Source: Streptomyces sp. CBMA156 (GTDB taxonomy: Bacteria; Actinomycetota; Actinomycetes; Streptomycetales; Streptomycetaceae). Taken from it: a stretch of 50,247 nucleotides of DNA. Positions 1 to 8,630 of the stretch are shown here, piece by piece. The notes below the pieces were generated by a model that saw only the letters and a list, made by a program, of their open reading frames with translations, ran no database searches and was not told where the DNA came from. The stretch is from positions 1-50,247 of the forward strand of contig NZ_MSJQ01000195.1 of assembly GCF_014596515.1 (NCBI RefSeq), read 5' to 3'. The first letter of the stretch is position 1, and every line of letters starts with the position of its first letter. The translations under genes were made by a program, and so were the position numbers.

Positions 1-1
1 C

Positions 2-3000
2 GGCGACGCGCCCGCCCGTCCGGCGGGCGACGCCCCGGCGCCGTCGCGCGGCCGGATCGTCCCGCTGCCGACCTACCCGTTCACCCCGGACCGGCACGGG
101 CCCTCGGCGGGCCGCGACCGCGTCACGCTCGCCCGGACGGACGGCCTGCTGCGCGACCACGTCGTGCAGGGCCGGCACATCCTGCCCGCCGTCGCCCATC
201 TGGAGCTGGCCCGCCGGGCGCTGGGCGGCACCCGGCTGCGGATGACCAACGTGACGTGGGTACAGCCGCTGGAGGTCGGGGCGGAGCCCGTCGAGGTGCT
301 GGTCGGCCTGCGGGCCGCCGCCCGTGGCGGCCACCGGTTCGAGATCTCCACCGGCGGGACGGTCCGCTGCGAGGGTACGGTGGCGCACTCCGACGCCCCG
401 CGCCCGGCCAGGGTGGACCTCGCCGCCCTGCGCGCCGACTGCCGGGAGACGGTGACCGGCGAACGGATCCACCAGGCGCTGCGGTCGAAGGGCATCGAGC
501 ACGGCCCGAGCCTGCGGGCGATCCGGCAGGCGCACGTGGGCTCCGACACGGTGCTCGCCGAGCTGGTCCTGCCCGGCTCGGCCGAGCCGGGGGCACTCGC
601 CCCCGCCCTGCTGGACTCGGCGATCCAGGCCACCGTGGCGGCGCACCTGACCCGACTGCACGACACCGCGGTGCCGTTCGCGCTGGAGCGGCTCGACCTG
701 TTCGCCCCCTGCACCCCGGCGATGACTGCCGTGGTGCGGGGCATCGGGGCCGGGCCGCTCGGCCGGCTCGACATCGACCTGGTGGACGAGGACGGCGAGG
801 TCCGGGTCCGGCTGACCGGCTACAGCTCCCGCCGGACCGCACCGTCGGCCGTCGCCCCGTCAACCACCGCGCCCTCGGCCACCGCGCCGGCGGCCACCGC
901 ACCGCGCACCGGGGCACCCGTCGTCACGACCGGCGCACCCGCGGAACCGCACACCGGCGCGCCCGTCGAGCCGGCCCTCTACGCCCCGGTCTGGGACCCG
1001 ATCGCCGCGACCGACCCCCGGGTGCCCGCCGCCGCGGACCGGGTCCTGGTCGTCGGCGGTCCGTCCCCGCTCGAAGGCGCGCTCGGCTGGCCGCTGCCCG
1101 CCTCGGCGACCGTCGAGGAGGCCACCGCCGCGCTGCGCGGCCTCGGCCCGATCGACCACCTGGTGTGGGCGGCGCCCGAGACCAAGCTCGCGCCCACCGA
1201 CGCCGCCGGGTACACCGGCGCGCAGAACGACGGCGTGGTGGCCGCGTTCCGGCTGGTGAAGGCGCTGATCGCGGCCGGCTACGACGCCAGGCCGCTCGGC
1301 ATCACCCTGGTGACGACCCGGGCCCTCGCCACCCACCCGGACGACGCGGTCCAGCCCGCGCACGCCGGGCTGCACGGCCTGTTCGGCTCGCTGGGCCGGG
1401 AGTACGGCAACTGGACTGTCCGCCGGGTCGACCTGGACGGCTCCGGCTGGCCCGCCGACCTCACCGCACTGCCCGCCCACTCCCCCGACGACTCCTGGGT
1501 CCGGCGGACCGGTCAGTGGCTGGCCCGCCGCTGGGCCCCGTGCGAGGCCCCCGAGCGGCCGGTGTACCGCGACGGCGGCGTGTACGTCGTCATCGGCGGC
1601 GCCGGCGGGCTGGGCGCGGCGTGGACCGGCCACGTGGTCGGGAACCACGGCGCCCACGTCACCTGGATCGGCCGCCGGGCGCAGGACGCCGCGATCACCG
1701 AGCGGATCCACGCCGCCGGAGGCCCCGGGCACGTCCGCTACCTCCAGGCCGACGCCGGGGACCCGGCCGCGCTGCGCCGGGCGCTGGCGGAGGTCCGGCG
1801 CCAGCACCCCCGGGTGCACGGCGTCGTCCAGGCCACCCTGGTGCTGCGGGACGCCACCTTCGCCCGGATGGACGAGGCCGACCTGCGGGCCGCCCTGGCC
1901 GCCAAGGTCGACGTGACGGCCGCGATGGCCGAGGTGTTCGACGGCGAACCGCTGGACTTCGCGGTCCTGATGTCCTCGATGCAGTCCTTCACGACCGCCG
2001 CCGGCCAGGGCAACTACGCGGCCGGCTGCACCTTCAGCGACGCCTACGCCCACGCCCTGGGGCAGCACTGGGACACCCCGGTGCGGGTGATGAACTGGGG
2101 CTGGTGGGGCGGACTCGGGAGCGTGACCTCCGAGTTCTACCGGGAGCGGATGACCAGGGTCGGCCTGGTGTCGATCGAACCGCCGGAGGGGCTCGCCGCC
2201 CTGGACGCCCTGCTGGGCGGCGCGCAACGGCAGCTCGCCTACGTGCGGACCGACCGGCGCAACACCCTGGCCAACTTCGACCGCGCCACCAGGGTCTCCG
2301 CGCCCGCCCCGGCCGGCCCGCCGCACACCGGCGCGCTGCCGGCCGGCTCCGGTTCCGGGCTCGGCTCCGGACTCGGCTCCGGCCTCCACGAGGCGACGGC
2401 GGAGGCGGACCCGGACCTGGACGAGGTCGTCCGCTGGCGGCGGGCCGAACGGGACCCGTGGCTGGCCAAGGTCCTCGCCGCGCAGCTGGCCGACGTCGAC
2501 CGTACGGCGGTGCTGCCGCAGTACGCCCAGTGGTGGGAGCACGCCCAGCGGGTCCTGGTGCCCGCCGAACCCGCCGACCTCGTGCTGGCCCGCTGGGAGC
2601 GGCAGTGCGAGCGGTGGTCCACGGACCCCGACCGGGCGGCGGAGCTGCGGCTGGCCTCGGCCATGCTCGGCGCCCTGCCCGAGATCCTGACCGGCCGCAC
2701 CCGGCCGACCGACGTGATGTTCCCGCGCGGCTCGATGGAGCTGGTGGAGGGCTGCTACCGCGACAACCACGTCGCCGACCTGTTCAACCGCACCATGGCC
2801 GGGAGCGCGGCCGCGCTGGTCGCCGACCGGCTGCGCCGGGAGCCGGGCGCCCGGCTGCGGATCCTGGAGATCGGCGCCGGCACCGGCGGCACCAGCGTGG
2901 GGATGTTCGCCGCCCTCCAGCCGTACCGGGAGAGCATCGAGCGCTATGTCTACACGGACGTGTCCAAGGCCTTCCTGAACCACGCCCGGGCCTCCTACGG

Positions 3001-5137
3001 CCCCGAAGTTCCGTACCTGGACTGCCGGTTGCTGAACATCGAGCAGCCGCTGTCCGGACAGGAGGTGCCCGAGGGCGTCTTCGACCTGGTCATCGCCGCG
3101 AACGTGCTGCACGCGACCAGGGACACCCGCAACACCCTGCGCAACGCCAAGGCCGCGCTGCGGCCGGGCGGGTGGCTGCTGCTGAACGAGCTCTCCGCGT
3201 TCGACCTGTTCAGCCATGTGACCTTCGGCCTGCTCGAAGGCTGGTGGCTGTTCGACGACCGGTCGCTGCGGATCCCCGGCTCGCCGGCGCTGTCGCCCGA
3301 GAGCTGGCGGGACGTGCTGGCCGGCGAGGGCTTCCGCACCGTGGTGTTCCCGCTCTCCCGGGCGCTGCCGCTCGGGCAGCAGATCATCGCGGCGGAGAGC
3401 GACGGGGTGTCCCGGCAGCTGGTGCCGGAGGGAAGCCGGCCGGAGGCCGCCCCGGCCCCGGCCCCGGCCCGGCCCGCCAGGGCCCGTACCGCCGAGGCGC
3501 CGCCCGCACCTGCACCGGCATCCGTCCCTGCCCCTGCCCCCGTCCCCGCACCCGCACCCGCCGCGCAGGCCGCCCCCGTCGCCGCACCGGTCCTGGTGGC
3601 GCCGGCCGACCCTGCCGCGCTGATCCTGGCGAAGGCCGCGACCGTCCTCGGCATCCCCGCCGAGCGGATCGACACCTCCGCCCCGCTCACCGACTACGGC
3701 CTGGACTCGATCCTCGTCCTCCAGCTCACCAACGCCCTGCGCGAGCACTTCGGCGAGGACGTCTCCCCGACCCTGCTGTTCGAGGCCGAGAGCGTCGACG
3801 CGCTCTGCGCCCACCTGGCCGGTGCCCCCGGGCGGCGCTGGGCCCTGTCCAGCGGGCAGCTGACCATGTACCGGGACCAGTTGCGCTGCCCGGACTCCGT
3901 GGCCTACCACCTGCCGCTCCTCTTCGAGGTCCACGGCGACCCGGACGAGGCCGCGCTGGAGCGCGCGGTCCTGGAGCAGTCCGCGATCCACCCGCTGCTG
4001 GGCGCGGTGATCACCGAACGGGACGGCGTGCCGTACCTGGAGGTCGATCCGGCCCGGGGCCCGTCCTTCGAGCGGGTCGCTCTCACGGCCACCACCAGGG
4101 CCGGCCGGCAGGCCGCGCTGCGCGAACTGGTCGGCGCCCCCTTCGACCTGGCCGCGGGGCCGCTGGTCCGGGCGCACCTGGTCACGCTCCCCGACGGCCG
4201 GCGCCTGCTGCTGGTCACCGCCCACCACATTCTGCTGGACGGCACCTCCACGGCCCTGCTGGTCCGCACGCTGGGCGACGCCTACCGGGGCCGGGCGCGG
4301 CTGCGCGGCGCCGAGTTCGGCGAGTTCACCGCCTGGGAGGAGGAGCTGCTGGCCGGCCCGCGCGGGCGGCGCCACCGGGACCACTGGCTGACGGAACTGG
4401 CCGGCGCCGACCGGCGGCTCGCCCTGCCGTACGACCGTCCGCCGGTGCCGGGACGGCTGCCCGACGCCGACGTGGTGGTGGCCCGGGTGCCGGGTGAGCT
4501 GGCCGCCGAGGTCGCCGGGACGGCGCGCCGGCACCGGGTCAGCGTCTCGACCGTGCTGTTCGCGGCCTACGCCCGGTGCCTGCACCGGTGGACAGGCCAG
4601 GACGACCTGATCGCCGGGGTCACCACGGTGGCGCGGTACGAGGAGCGGTTCCAGGACGTGGTCGGCCAGTTCGCGAACTGCCTGCCGATCCGGTCCACGG
4701 CCACCGCCCCGGTCGGCACCCCGGAGGACGTCGCCGGGCAGCTCAGGTCGCTCCACCGCCGGGTGGTGGCCGGGATCGAGCACGGCGCCTACCCGCTGGC
4801 GGAGATCGGCCGGGCCCTGGGCGGCGGCGACGAGCCGCTGGTGCGGACCAACTTCCTGTTCCAGAACTTCGACGGCGCCGAGCTGCTGACCGGCGGCTCG
4901 CCCGCCGGCGGATCACTCACCGGTGGATCGCCCGCCGGGCCCGACGAGTTGGACCTCGGGACCTTCGAGGACCTGCCCTACCCGGGCGAGTACCCGCTCG
5001 CCCTGGAGGTCTACCGGGAGGGCGACGGCTACAAGGCCTTCCTCAAGTACGACACCAGGGCCTTCGAGGGGGCCACGGCCCGGCGGATGGCGGACGAGTG
5101 GCTGGCGGCCGTCCGCGCGGTGTCGGCCGCCGGGTAG
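2..5137 (+). CDS. Trans-AT-type polyketide synthase, C-terminal part: DH-KR-cMT-ACP-C (5' end outside window)
   Basis: The frame is open from base 2, so the gene starts upstream; 1711 residues are visible. Residues 20-35 read as a post-KS/AT linker (LPTYPFTPDRHG). A dehydratase follows, with the HxxxGxxxxP motif at about residue 53 and the second catalytic Asp in LLDSAIQ. A ketoreductase has GGAGGLG near 529 and the catalytic Ser (MSSMQS) and Tyr (GQGNYAAG). A C-methyltransferase has LEIGAGTGG near 955, an ACP has the DSIL phosphopantetheine serine near 1235, and a condensation domain has HHILLDG near 1407. KR before MT, and MT phrases such as IAANVLHAT and GLLEGWWLF, are typical of trans-AT synthases; no AT is seen. 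The protein stops after the condensation domain with no A, TE or reductase, so release probably uses an external amine, alcohol or carrier-bound partner. Pro/Ala and Gly/Ser linkers separate the domains. The product is unknown. Confidence 0.93.
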   Translation, partial: GDAPARPAGDAPAPSRGRIVPLPTYPFTPDRHGPSAGRDRVTLARTDGLLRDHVVQGRHILPAVAHLELARRALGGTRLRMTNVTWVQPLEVGAEPVEVLVGLRAAARGGHRFEISTGGTVRCEGTVAHSDAPRPARVDLAALRADCRETVTGERIHQALRSKGIEHGPSLRAIRQAHVGSDTVLAELVLPGSAEPGALAPALLDSAIQATVAAHLTRLHDTAVPFALERLDLFAPCTPAMTAVVRGIGAGPLGRLDIDLVDEDGEVRVRLTGYSSRRTAPSAVAPSTTAPSATAPAATAPRTGAPVVTTGAPAEPHTGAPVEPALYAPVWDPIAATDPRVPAAADRVLVVGGPSPLEGALGWPLPASATVEEATAALRGLGPIDHLVWAAPETKLAPTDAAGYTGAQNDGVVAAFRLVKALIAAGYDARPLGITLVTTRALATHPDDAVQPAHAGLHGLFGSLGREYGNWTVRRVDLDGSGWPADLTALPAHSPDDSWVRRTGQWLARRWAPCEAPERPVYRDGGVYVVIGGAGGLGAAWTGHVVGNHGAHVTWIGRRAQDAAITERIHAAGGPGHVRYLQADAGDPAALRRALAEVRRQHPRVHGVVQATLVLRDATFARMDEADLRAALAAKVDVTAAMAEVFDGEPLDFAVLMSSMQSFTTAAGQGNYAAGCTFSDAYAHALGQHWDTPVRVMNWGWWGGLGSVTSEFYRERMTRVGLVSIEPPEGLAALDALLGGAQRQLAYVRTDRRNTLANFDRATRVSAPAPAGPPHTGALPAGSGSGLGSGLGSGLHEATAEADPDLDEVVRWRRAERDPWLAKVLAAQLADVDRTAVLPQYAQWWEHAQRVLVPAEPADLVLARWERQCERWSTDPDRAAELRLASAMLGALPEILTGRTRPTDVMFPRGSMELVEGCYRDNHVADLFNRTMAGSAAALVADRLRREPGARLRILEIGAGTGGTSVGMFAALQPYRESIERYVYTDVSKAFLNHARASYGPEVPYLDCRLLNIEQPLSGQEVPEGVFDLVIAANVLHATRDTRNTLRNAKAALRPGGWLLLNELSAFDLFSHVTFGLLEGWWLFDDRSLRIPGSPALSPESWRDVLAGEGFRTVVFPLSRALPLGQQIIAAESDGVSRQLVPEGSRPEAAPAPAPARPARARTAEAPPAPAPASVPAPAPVPAPAPAAQAAPVAAPVLVAPADPAALILAKAATVLGIPAERIDTSAPLTDYGLDSILVLQLTNALREHFGEDVSPTLLFEAESVDALCAHLAGAPGRRWALSSGQLTMYRDQLRCPDSVAYHLPLLFEVHGDPDEAALERAVLEQSAIHPLLGAVITERDGVPYLEVDPARGPSFERVALTATTRAGRQAALRELVGAPFDLAAGPLVRAHLVTLPDGRRLLLVTAHHILLDGTSTALLVRTLGDAYRGRARLRGAEFGEFTAWEEELLAGPRGRRHRDHWLTELAGADRRLALPYDRPPVPGRLPDADVVVARVPGELAAEVAGTARRHRVSVSTVLFAAYARCLHRWTGQDDLIAGVTTVARYEERFQDVVGQFANCLPIRSTATAPVGTPEDVAGQLRSLHRRVVAGIEHGAYPLAEIGRALGGGDEPLVRTNFLFQNFDGAELLTGGSPAGGSLTGGSPAGPDELDLGTFEDLPYPGEYPLALEVYREGDGYKAFLKYDTRAFEGATARRMADEWLAAVRAVSAAG

Positions 5138-5156
5138 CGCCGGACGCGCAAGGAGA

Positions 5157-5186
5157 CCGGGCCCGCAGCGAGTGCTGCGGGCCCGG
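5157..5186. terminator. Bidirectional hairpin terminator between convergent genes
   Basis: A perfect 12-bp inverted repeat (CCGGGCCCGCAG, loop of 6, then its complement) starts 20 bases after the polyketide synthase stop. It ends 19 bases before the stop of the convergent flavin oxidoreductase. The symmetry suits termination from both sides. Confidence 0.75.
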
Positions 5187-5204
5187 CCTCGTCGGTGCCT
5201 GTCG

Positions 5205-6293
5205 TCAGTTGAGCGTCGCCAGCACCGACGGGTCGTACGGCACCGCCCTGTCCAGCCCGCCGTTCAGCGCCCGCTCCGCCCAGTCGGGGTTGGCCAGCAG
5301 CGCCCGGCCGACGGCGACCAGGTCGAACTCGTCGCGCTCCAGCCGGTCGAGCAGCCCCTCCACGCCGGTCAGCCCGGACGGCTTGGTGAAGCCCTCGCTG
5401 AACACGCCCTCGCCGTACTGGCGGTCGAGCCCGACCGAGCCGACCGTCACCGCCGGACGGCCGGTGAGCTTGCGCGCCCAGCCCGCCAGGTTGAGCTCAC
5501 AGCCCTCGAACTCGGGCTGCCAGTAGCGCCGGGTGGAGGCGTGGAAGACGTCCACACCCGCCTCGGCCAGCGGGGTCAGCAGCTGCTCCAGCTCCTCCGG
5601 GCTCTCCGCGGTCCGCGCGTCGTAGTGGTCGACCTTCCACTGGGAGAGCCGGAAGAAGACCGGGAACTCCGGACCGACCGCCGTGCGGACGGCCCGCACG
5701 ATCTCGGCCGCGAACCGGGCCCTGGAGGCCGGGTCGCCGCCGTAGCCGTCGGTGCGGCGGTTGGTGCCGCTCCACAGGAAGTCGTCGATCAGGTAGCCGT
5801 GCGCGCCGTGCACCTCGACGCCGTCGAAGCCGAGCCGCTGGGCGTCCGCGGCGGCGCGGGCGAAGGAGGCCACCGTCTCGTCGATGTCGCGACAGGTCAT
5901 GGCCCGCCCCGTCGGGCTGCCGTCCAGCCCGATCCCGGACGGCCCCTCGGCGGGCGGCTCGGTACCCGGCCGCTGGACGCCGGTGTGCCAGAGCTGCGGG
6001 ATGATCCGGCCGCCGGCCGCGTGCACCCCGGCCACCACCCGGGACCAGCCCGCCAGCGCCTGCTCGCCGTGGAAGTCCGGCACCCCGTCATAGGCCCGCG
6101 CTGCGGCGCGGTCGACGTAGGTGCCCTCGGTGACGATCAGCCCGACCTGGTGCGCGGCCCGGCGGGCGTAGTACTCCGCGACGTCCGGGCCCGGCACCCC
6201 TCCCGGGGACTTCATCCTGGTCATCGGCGCCATCACGATCCGGTTCCGGACCGTCAGGCCACCCACGGTGAACGGCTCTCCCAAGCCCGCCAT
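5205..6293 (-). CDS. NADH:flavin oxidoreductase, Old Yellow Enzyme family
   Basis: This is a 362-residue TIM-barrel FMN enzyme of normal length for the family. Visible marks are the N-terminal phosphate/FMN region LTVRNRIVMAPMTRM, the GRIIPQLWHTG strand, FDGVEVHGAHGYLIDDFL with the family His-Gly-Ala-His motif, RTDGYGG, and the late FDLVAVGRALLANPDW motif that binds the FMN phosphate. It should reduce activated C=C bonds (enones, enoates) with NAD(P)H in the cytoplasm. The ATG at 6293 is chosen because a GGGAGGA Shine-Dalgarno lies just before it; an in-frame GTG 12 bases upstream overlaps that site. It lies convergent to the polyketide synthase and divergent from the SDR-P450-CAR operon, so a tailoring role is inferred. 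Its exact substrate cannot be told. Confidence 0.9.
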   Translation of the reverse strand: MAGLGEPFTVGGLTVRNRIVMAPMTRMKSPGGVPGPDVAEYYARRAAHQVGLIVTEGTYVDRAAARAYDGVPDFHGEQALAGWSRVVAGVHAAGGRIIPQLWHTGVQRPGTEPPAEGPSGIGLDGSPTGRAMTCRDIDETVASFARAAADAQRLGFDGVEVHGAHGYLIDDFLWSGTNRRTDGYGGDPASRARFAAEIVRAVRTAVGPEFPVFFRLSQWKVDHYDARTAESPEELEQLLTPLAEAGVDVFHASTRRYWQPEFEGCELNLAGWARKLTGRPAVTVGSVGLDRQYGEGVFSEGFTKPSGLTGVEGLLDRLERDEFDLVAVGRALLANPDWAERALNGGLDRAVPYDPSVLATLN

Positions 6294-6484
6294 TGTTCCT
6301 CCCACTTTCGTTTGAATTCAGTTCGGATTCCCCCGTTGATTTCCTGCGAACCACGCCGGCAGTTCCTTCGGGCGAATGTTCCGCGCCCGTACCGTCGACA
6401 ATCGGGGATTATATCGGCGCCGCCGATCCGGGAGTCCAGTGGGACGCGCACACGAACCTGCACCGCCCGGTGCACCGCTCAAGG

Positions 6485-6499
6485 CGATGCACTGCATCG
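6485..6499. promoter_or_regulatory. Candidate operator palindrome
   Basis: CGATGCA-C-TGCATCG is a perfect 7+7 inverted repeat around one base. It sits 11 bases upstream of the candidate -35 box of the SDR operon, where a dimeric repressor or activator could act. No cognate regulator is next to it in the window. Confidence 0.35.
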
Positions 6500-6510
6500 A
6501 CACAATCGTC

Positions 6511-6540
6511 TTGACCATGTCGAAGGTGGTCGCGGATAGT
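6511..6540 (+). promoter_or_regulatory. Candidate promoter of the SDR-P450-CAR operon
   Basis: TTGACC and GATAGT are spaced by 18 bases, a fair match to the principal sigma factor consensus of streptomycetes. It would give a leader of about 105 bases before the SDR start. This is an inference from sequence only. Confidence 0.35.
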
Positions 6541-6651
6541 GGTCCGCAGTGGTTCCGCGCCGCCCTTTCGAATCGACACCGGACCATGCACCCCCGTTGC
6601 CGGAAAGCGTCGCGGACAGGATTTCCGACCAGGGGAAGGCGACGCACCGGA

Positions 6652-7404
6652 ATGGACCGGGAATTGACGGGAAAGCGCGCGGTGGTCACCGGCGGAAGCC
6701 GCGGCATCGGCGCCGCCATCGCACGGAAACTGCTGGCGGACGGCGCCACCGTCGTCACCACCGCCCGCAAGCCGACCGAGGACACCCCGTCCAGCTCCAC
6801 CTTCGTGCCGTCCGACCTGAGCACCGCGGACGGCGTCCGCGAATTCGCCGGCACCGCGCTGGAGATCCTCGGCGGCGTGGACATCGTGGTCAACAACGCC
6901 GGCGGCTGCCGGACGTTCCAGAGCGCGCTGGACATCGAGCGGGACTGGCAGTTCACCATGGACATCAATTTCCTGTCCGCGGTCCGGCTCAATTCCGCGC
7001 TGGTGCCCGCGATGCGTTCCGGCGGGAGCGGCGGCGTCATCGTCCACATGTCCTCGATCGCCACCACCTCGTCCTATCCGGTGATCCTGCACTACGCCGC
7101 CGCGAAAGCCGCCCTGGAGGTCTACCACAAGGGGCTGTCGGCCGAACTGGCGGCGGACGGCATCCGAGTCGTCGCGCTCTCCCCGGGGAACGTCATGACA
7201 CCGGGCGCGGACGAGGCCAGGGACGGGATCGCCGACTACCTCGGGACGACCGGGGAGGCGGACTGGGCCGAGGGCATCCCGCTCGGCCGGATCGGGCGGA
7301 CCGAGGACATCGCCGAGGCGGTGGGGTTCCTGGTGTCCCCGCGCGCCTCCTGGATCACCGGCAGCAACCTCGTCATCGACGGCGGGCGGCTCGCGGCACT
7401 GTGA
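6652..7404 (+). CDS. Short-chain dehydrogenase/reductase (SDR)
   Basis: This is a 250-residue classical SDR. The N-terminal nucleotide-binding motif is TGGSRGIG (about residues 14-21), the NAG motif is VNNAGG, and the active site shows Ser in HMSSIATTSS and YAAAK for Tyr/Lys. The C-terminal ITGSNLVIDGG tail is that of FabG-like enzymes. It should oxidise an alcohol or reduce a ketone or aldehyde with NAD(P)(H). The start is the ATG before DRELTGKRAVVTGG; no strong Shine-Dalgarno precedes it, so an upstream alternative is possible. It is first in a rightward operon with the P450 (29-base gap) and the carboxylic acid reductase. One inferred role is converting the aldehyde made by the reductase. 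Confidence 0.92.
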   Translation: MDRELTGKRAVVTGGSRGIGAAIARKLLADGATVVTTARKPTEDTPSSSTFVPSDLSTADGVREFAGTALEILGGVDIVVNNAGGCRTFQSALDIERDWQFTMDINFLSAVRLNSALVPAMRSGGSGGVIVHMSSIATTSSYPVILHYAAAKAALEVYHKGLSAELAADGIRVVALSPGNVMTPGADEARDGIADYLGTTGEADWAEGIPLGRIGRTEDIAEAVGFLVSPRASWITGSNLVIDGGRLAAL

Positions 7405-7433
7405 GCGCCCCCGGGACCGGAAGGACAGACAAC

Positions 7434-8630
7434 ATGAGCGCGACGGACGACGGGCCCCGCGCCTATCCGTTCGGCCCGACCCACCGGCTCGACATCGACC
7501 CGGAGCTGGCGGAGGTCTGCGACGAACAGCCCGTGCTGAGGGTGCGCCTGCCGTTCGGCGGCGACGGATGGCTGGTCACCCGCTACGCCGACGTCCGCAC
7601 CGTGCTGGCCGACCCGAGGTTCAGCCGGGCCGAGGCGGTGGGCGACCACGTGCCCCGCACCGTCTCGGCCGGCCTCCCCCGCACGTCGATGCTGAGCATG
7701 GATCCCCCCGAGCACACCAGGCTCCGGCGCCGGGTGGCCAACCCGTTCACCCTCCGCCGGGTCGAGACGATGCGGCCGCGCGCCCAGGAGATCGTCGACG
7801 AGCTGCTGGACGCCATGATCGCCTCGGGCTCGCCGGCCGACCTGACCACGGCCCTGACCTGGCCGCTCCCGGTCACCATGATCTGCGAACTGCTCGGCGT
7901 GCCGGTCGCCGACCGCGACCGGTTCAACTCCTGGGTCGACGGCCTGCTGACGCTCTCCGACCCCGAGCTGTCCAACCGCGACCGCGGGCACCTCAACGAC
8001 TACCTGGCCGGCCTGGTCGCCGAGCGCAGGACCGAGCCCACCCCCGACCTGCTCGGCGAACTCGCCGCCGTCGAGGGCGAGGAGAGCCGGCTCACCGAGG
8101 AGGAGCTGGTCGGCCTCGGGGTCAGCCTGCTCTCCGCCGGCCAGGAGGCCACCGCCAACCAGATCGGCAACTTCGTCTACACCCTGCTGAGCCGCCCCGA
8201 GCTGTGGCGCTCCCTGGTGGCCGACCCGGGCCTGATCCCCGCCGCCGTGGAGGAGCTCTCCCGCGTCGTCCCGATCAGCGCCACCGCCGGCTTCACCCGG
8301 ATCGCCCTGGAGGACCTGGAGCTGAGCGGGCAGAAGATCCGCGCCGGCGACGCGGTGGTCGCCGAACTCGGCCTGGCCAACCGGGATCCCGAGGTCTTCG
8401 AGGAGCCGGACCGGATCGACTTCCACCGCGCCCCGGCCCCGCACGTCACCTTCGGACACGGCGTGCACCACTGCCTCGGGGCCCAGCTCGCCAGGATGGA
8501 GCTGCGCACCGCGATCGAATCGCTGGTCCGCCGGCTGCCCGGCCTTCACCTGGCCGTGCCGGCGGAGCAGATCAGCTGGCGGACCGAGCGCCTGATCCGC
8601 GGGGCGGAAGCCCTGCCGGTCGCCTGGTGA
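7434..8630 (+). CDS. Cytochrome P450, bacterial class I (CYP105/107-like)
   Basis: This is a 398-residue soluble P450. Visible motifs are the Pro-rich N terminus, MDPPEHTRLRR (C helix), the I-helix oxygen-activation motif SAGQEAT, an E-x-x-R type K helix (EELSR), and the heme loop FGHGVHHCLGAQLARME with the Cys thiolate ligand. It needs a ferredoxin and reductase from elsewhere; none is adjacent. GGAAGGAC lies 8 bases before the ATG. Its TGA overlaps the GTG start of the next gene, showing translational coupling and a shared role. It is probably a hydroxylase or epoxidase acting on the polyketide-peptide product or on the acid processed by the reductase. Confidence 0.95.
   Translation: MSATDDGPRAYPFGPTHRLDIDPELAEVCDEQPVLRVRLPFGGDGWLVTRYADVRTVLADPRFSRAEAVGDHVPRTVSAGLPRTSMLSMDPPEHTRLRRRVANPFTLRRVETMRPRAQEIVDELLDAMIASGSPADLTTALTWPLPVTMICELLGVPVADRDRFNSWVDGLLTLSDPELSNRDRGHLNDYLAGLVAERRTEPTPDLLGELAAVEGEESRLTEEELVGLGVSLLSAGQEATANQIGNFVYTLLSRPELWRSLVADPGLIPAAVEELSRVVPISATAGFTRIALEDLELSGQKIRAGDAVVAELGLANRDPEVFEEPDRIDFHRAPAPHVTFGHGVHHCLGAQLARMELRTAIESLVRRLPGLHLAVPAEQISWRTERLIRGAEALPVAW

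Larger units (their letters stand above)
6294..6651. other. Divergent intergenic region (OYE / SDR operon)
   Basis: This 358-base gap has lower GC than its surroundings and no convincing reading frame. It contains a 15-base palindrome and a promoter-like pair on the right, and an A/T-richer stretch near 6300-6420 that could hold the leftward promoter of the oxidoreductase. The SDR start has only a weak ribosome binding site. Confidence 0.5.

Noticed and set aside
2341..2390. Short Gly-Ser repeats (GSGLGSGLGS) as a CRISPR or regulatory repeat
   Set aside because: They are in frame within the polyketide synthase and encode an interdomain linker; there are no spacers.
256..4497. A second long plus-strand frame through the polyketide synthase
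   Set aside because: It is an Arg/Pro/Gly-rich shadow in another frame without any domain motif.
860..4783. A 1307-residue open frame on the minus strand opposite the polyketide synthase
   Set aside because: It is antisense to a gene with clear domains, is Pro/Gly/Arg-rich with no family motifs, and exists because GC-rich DNA rarely forms stop codons.
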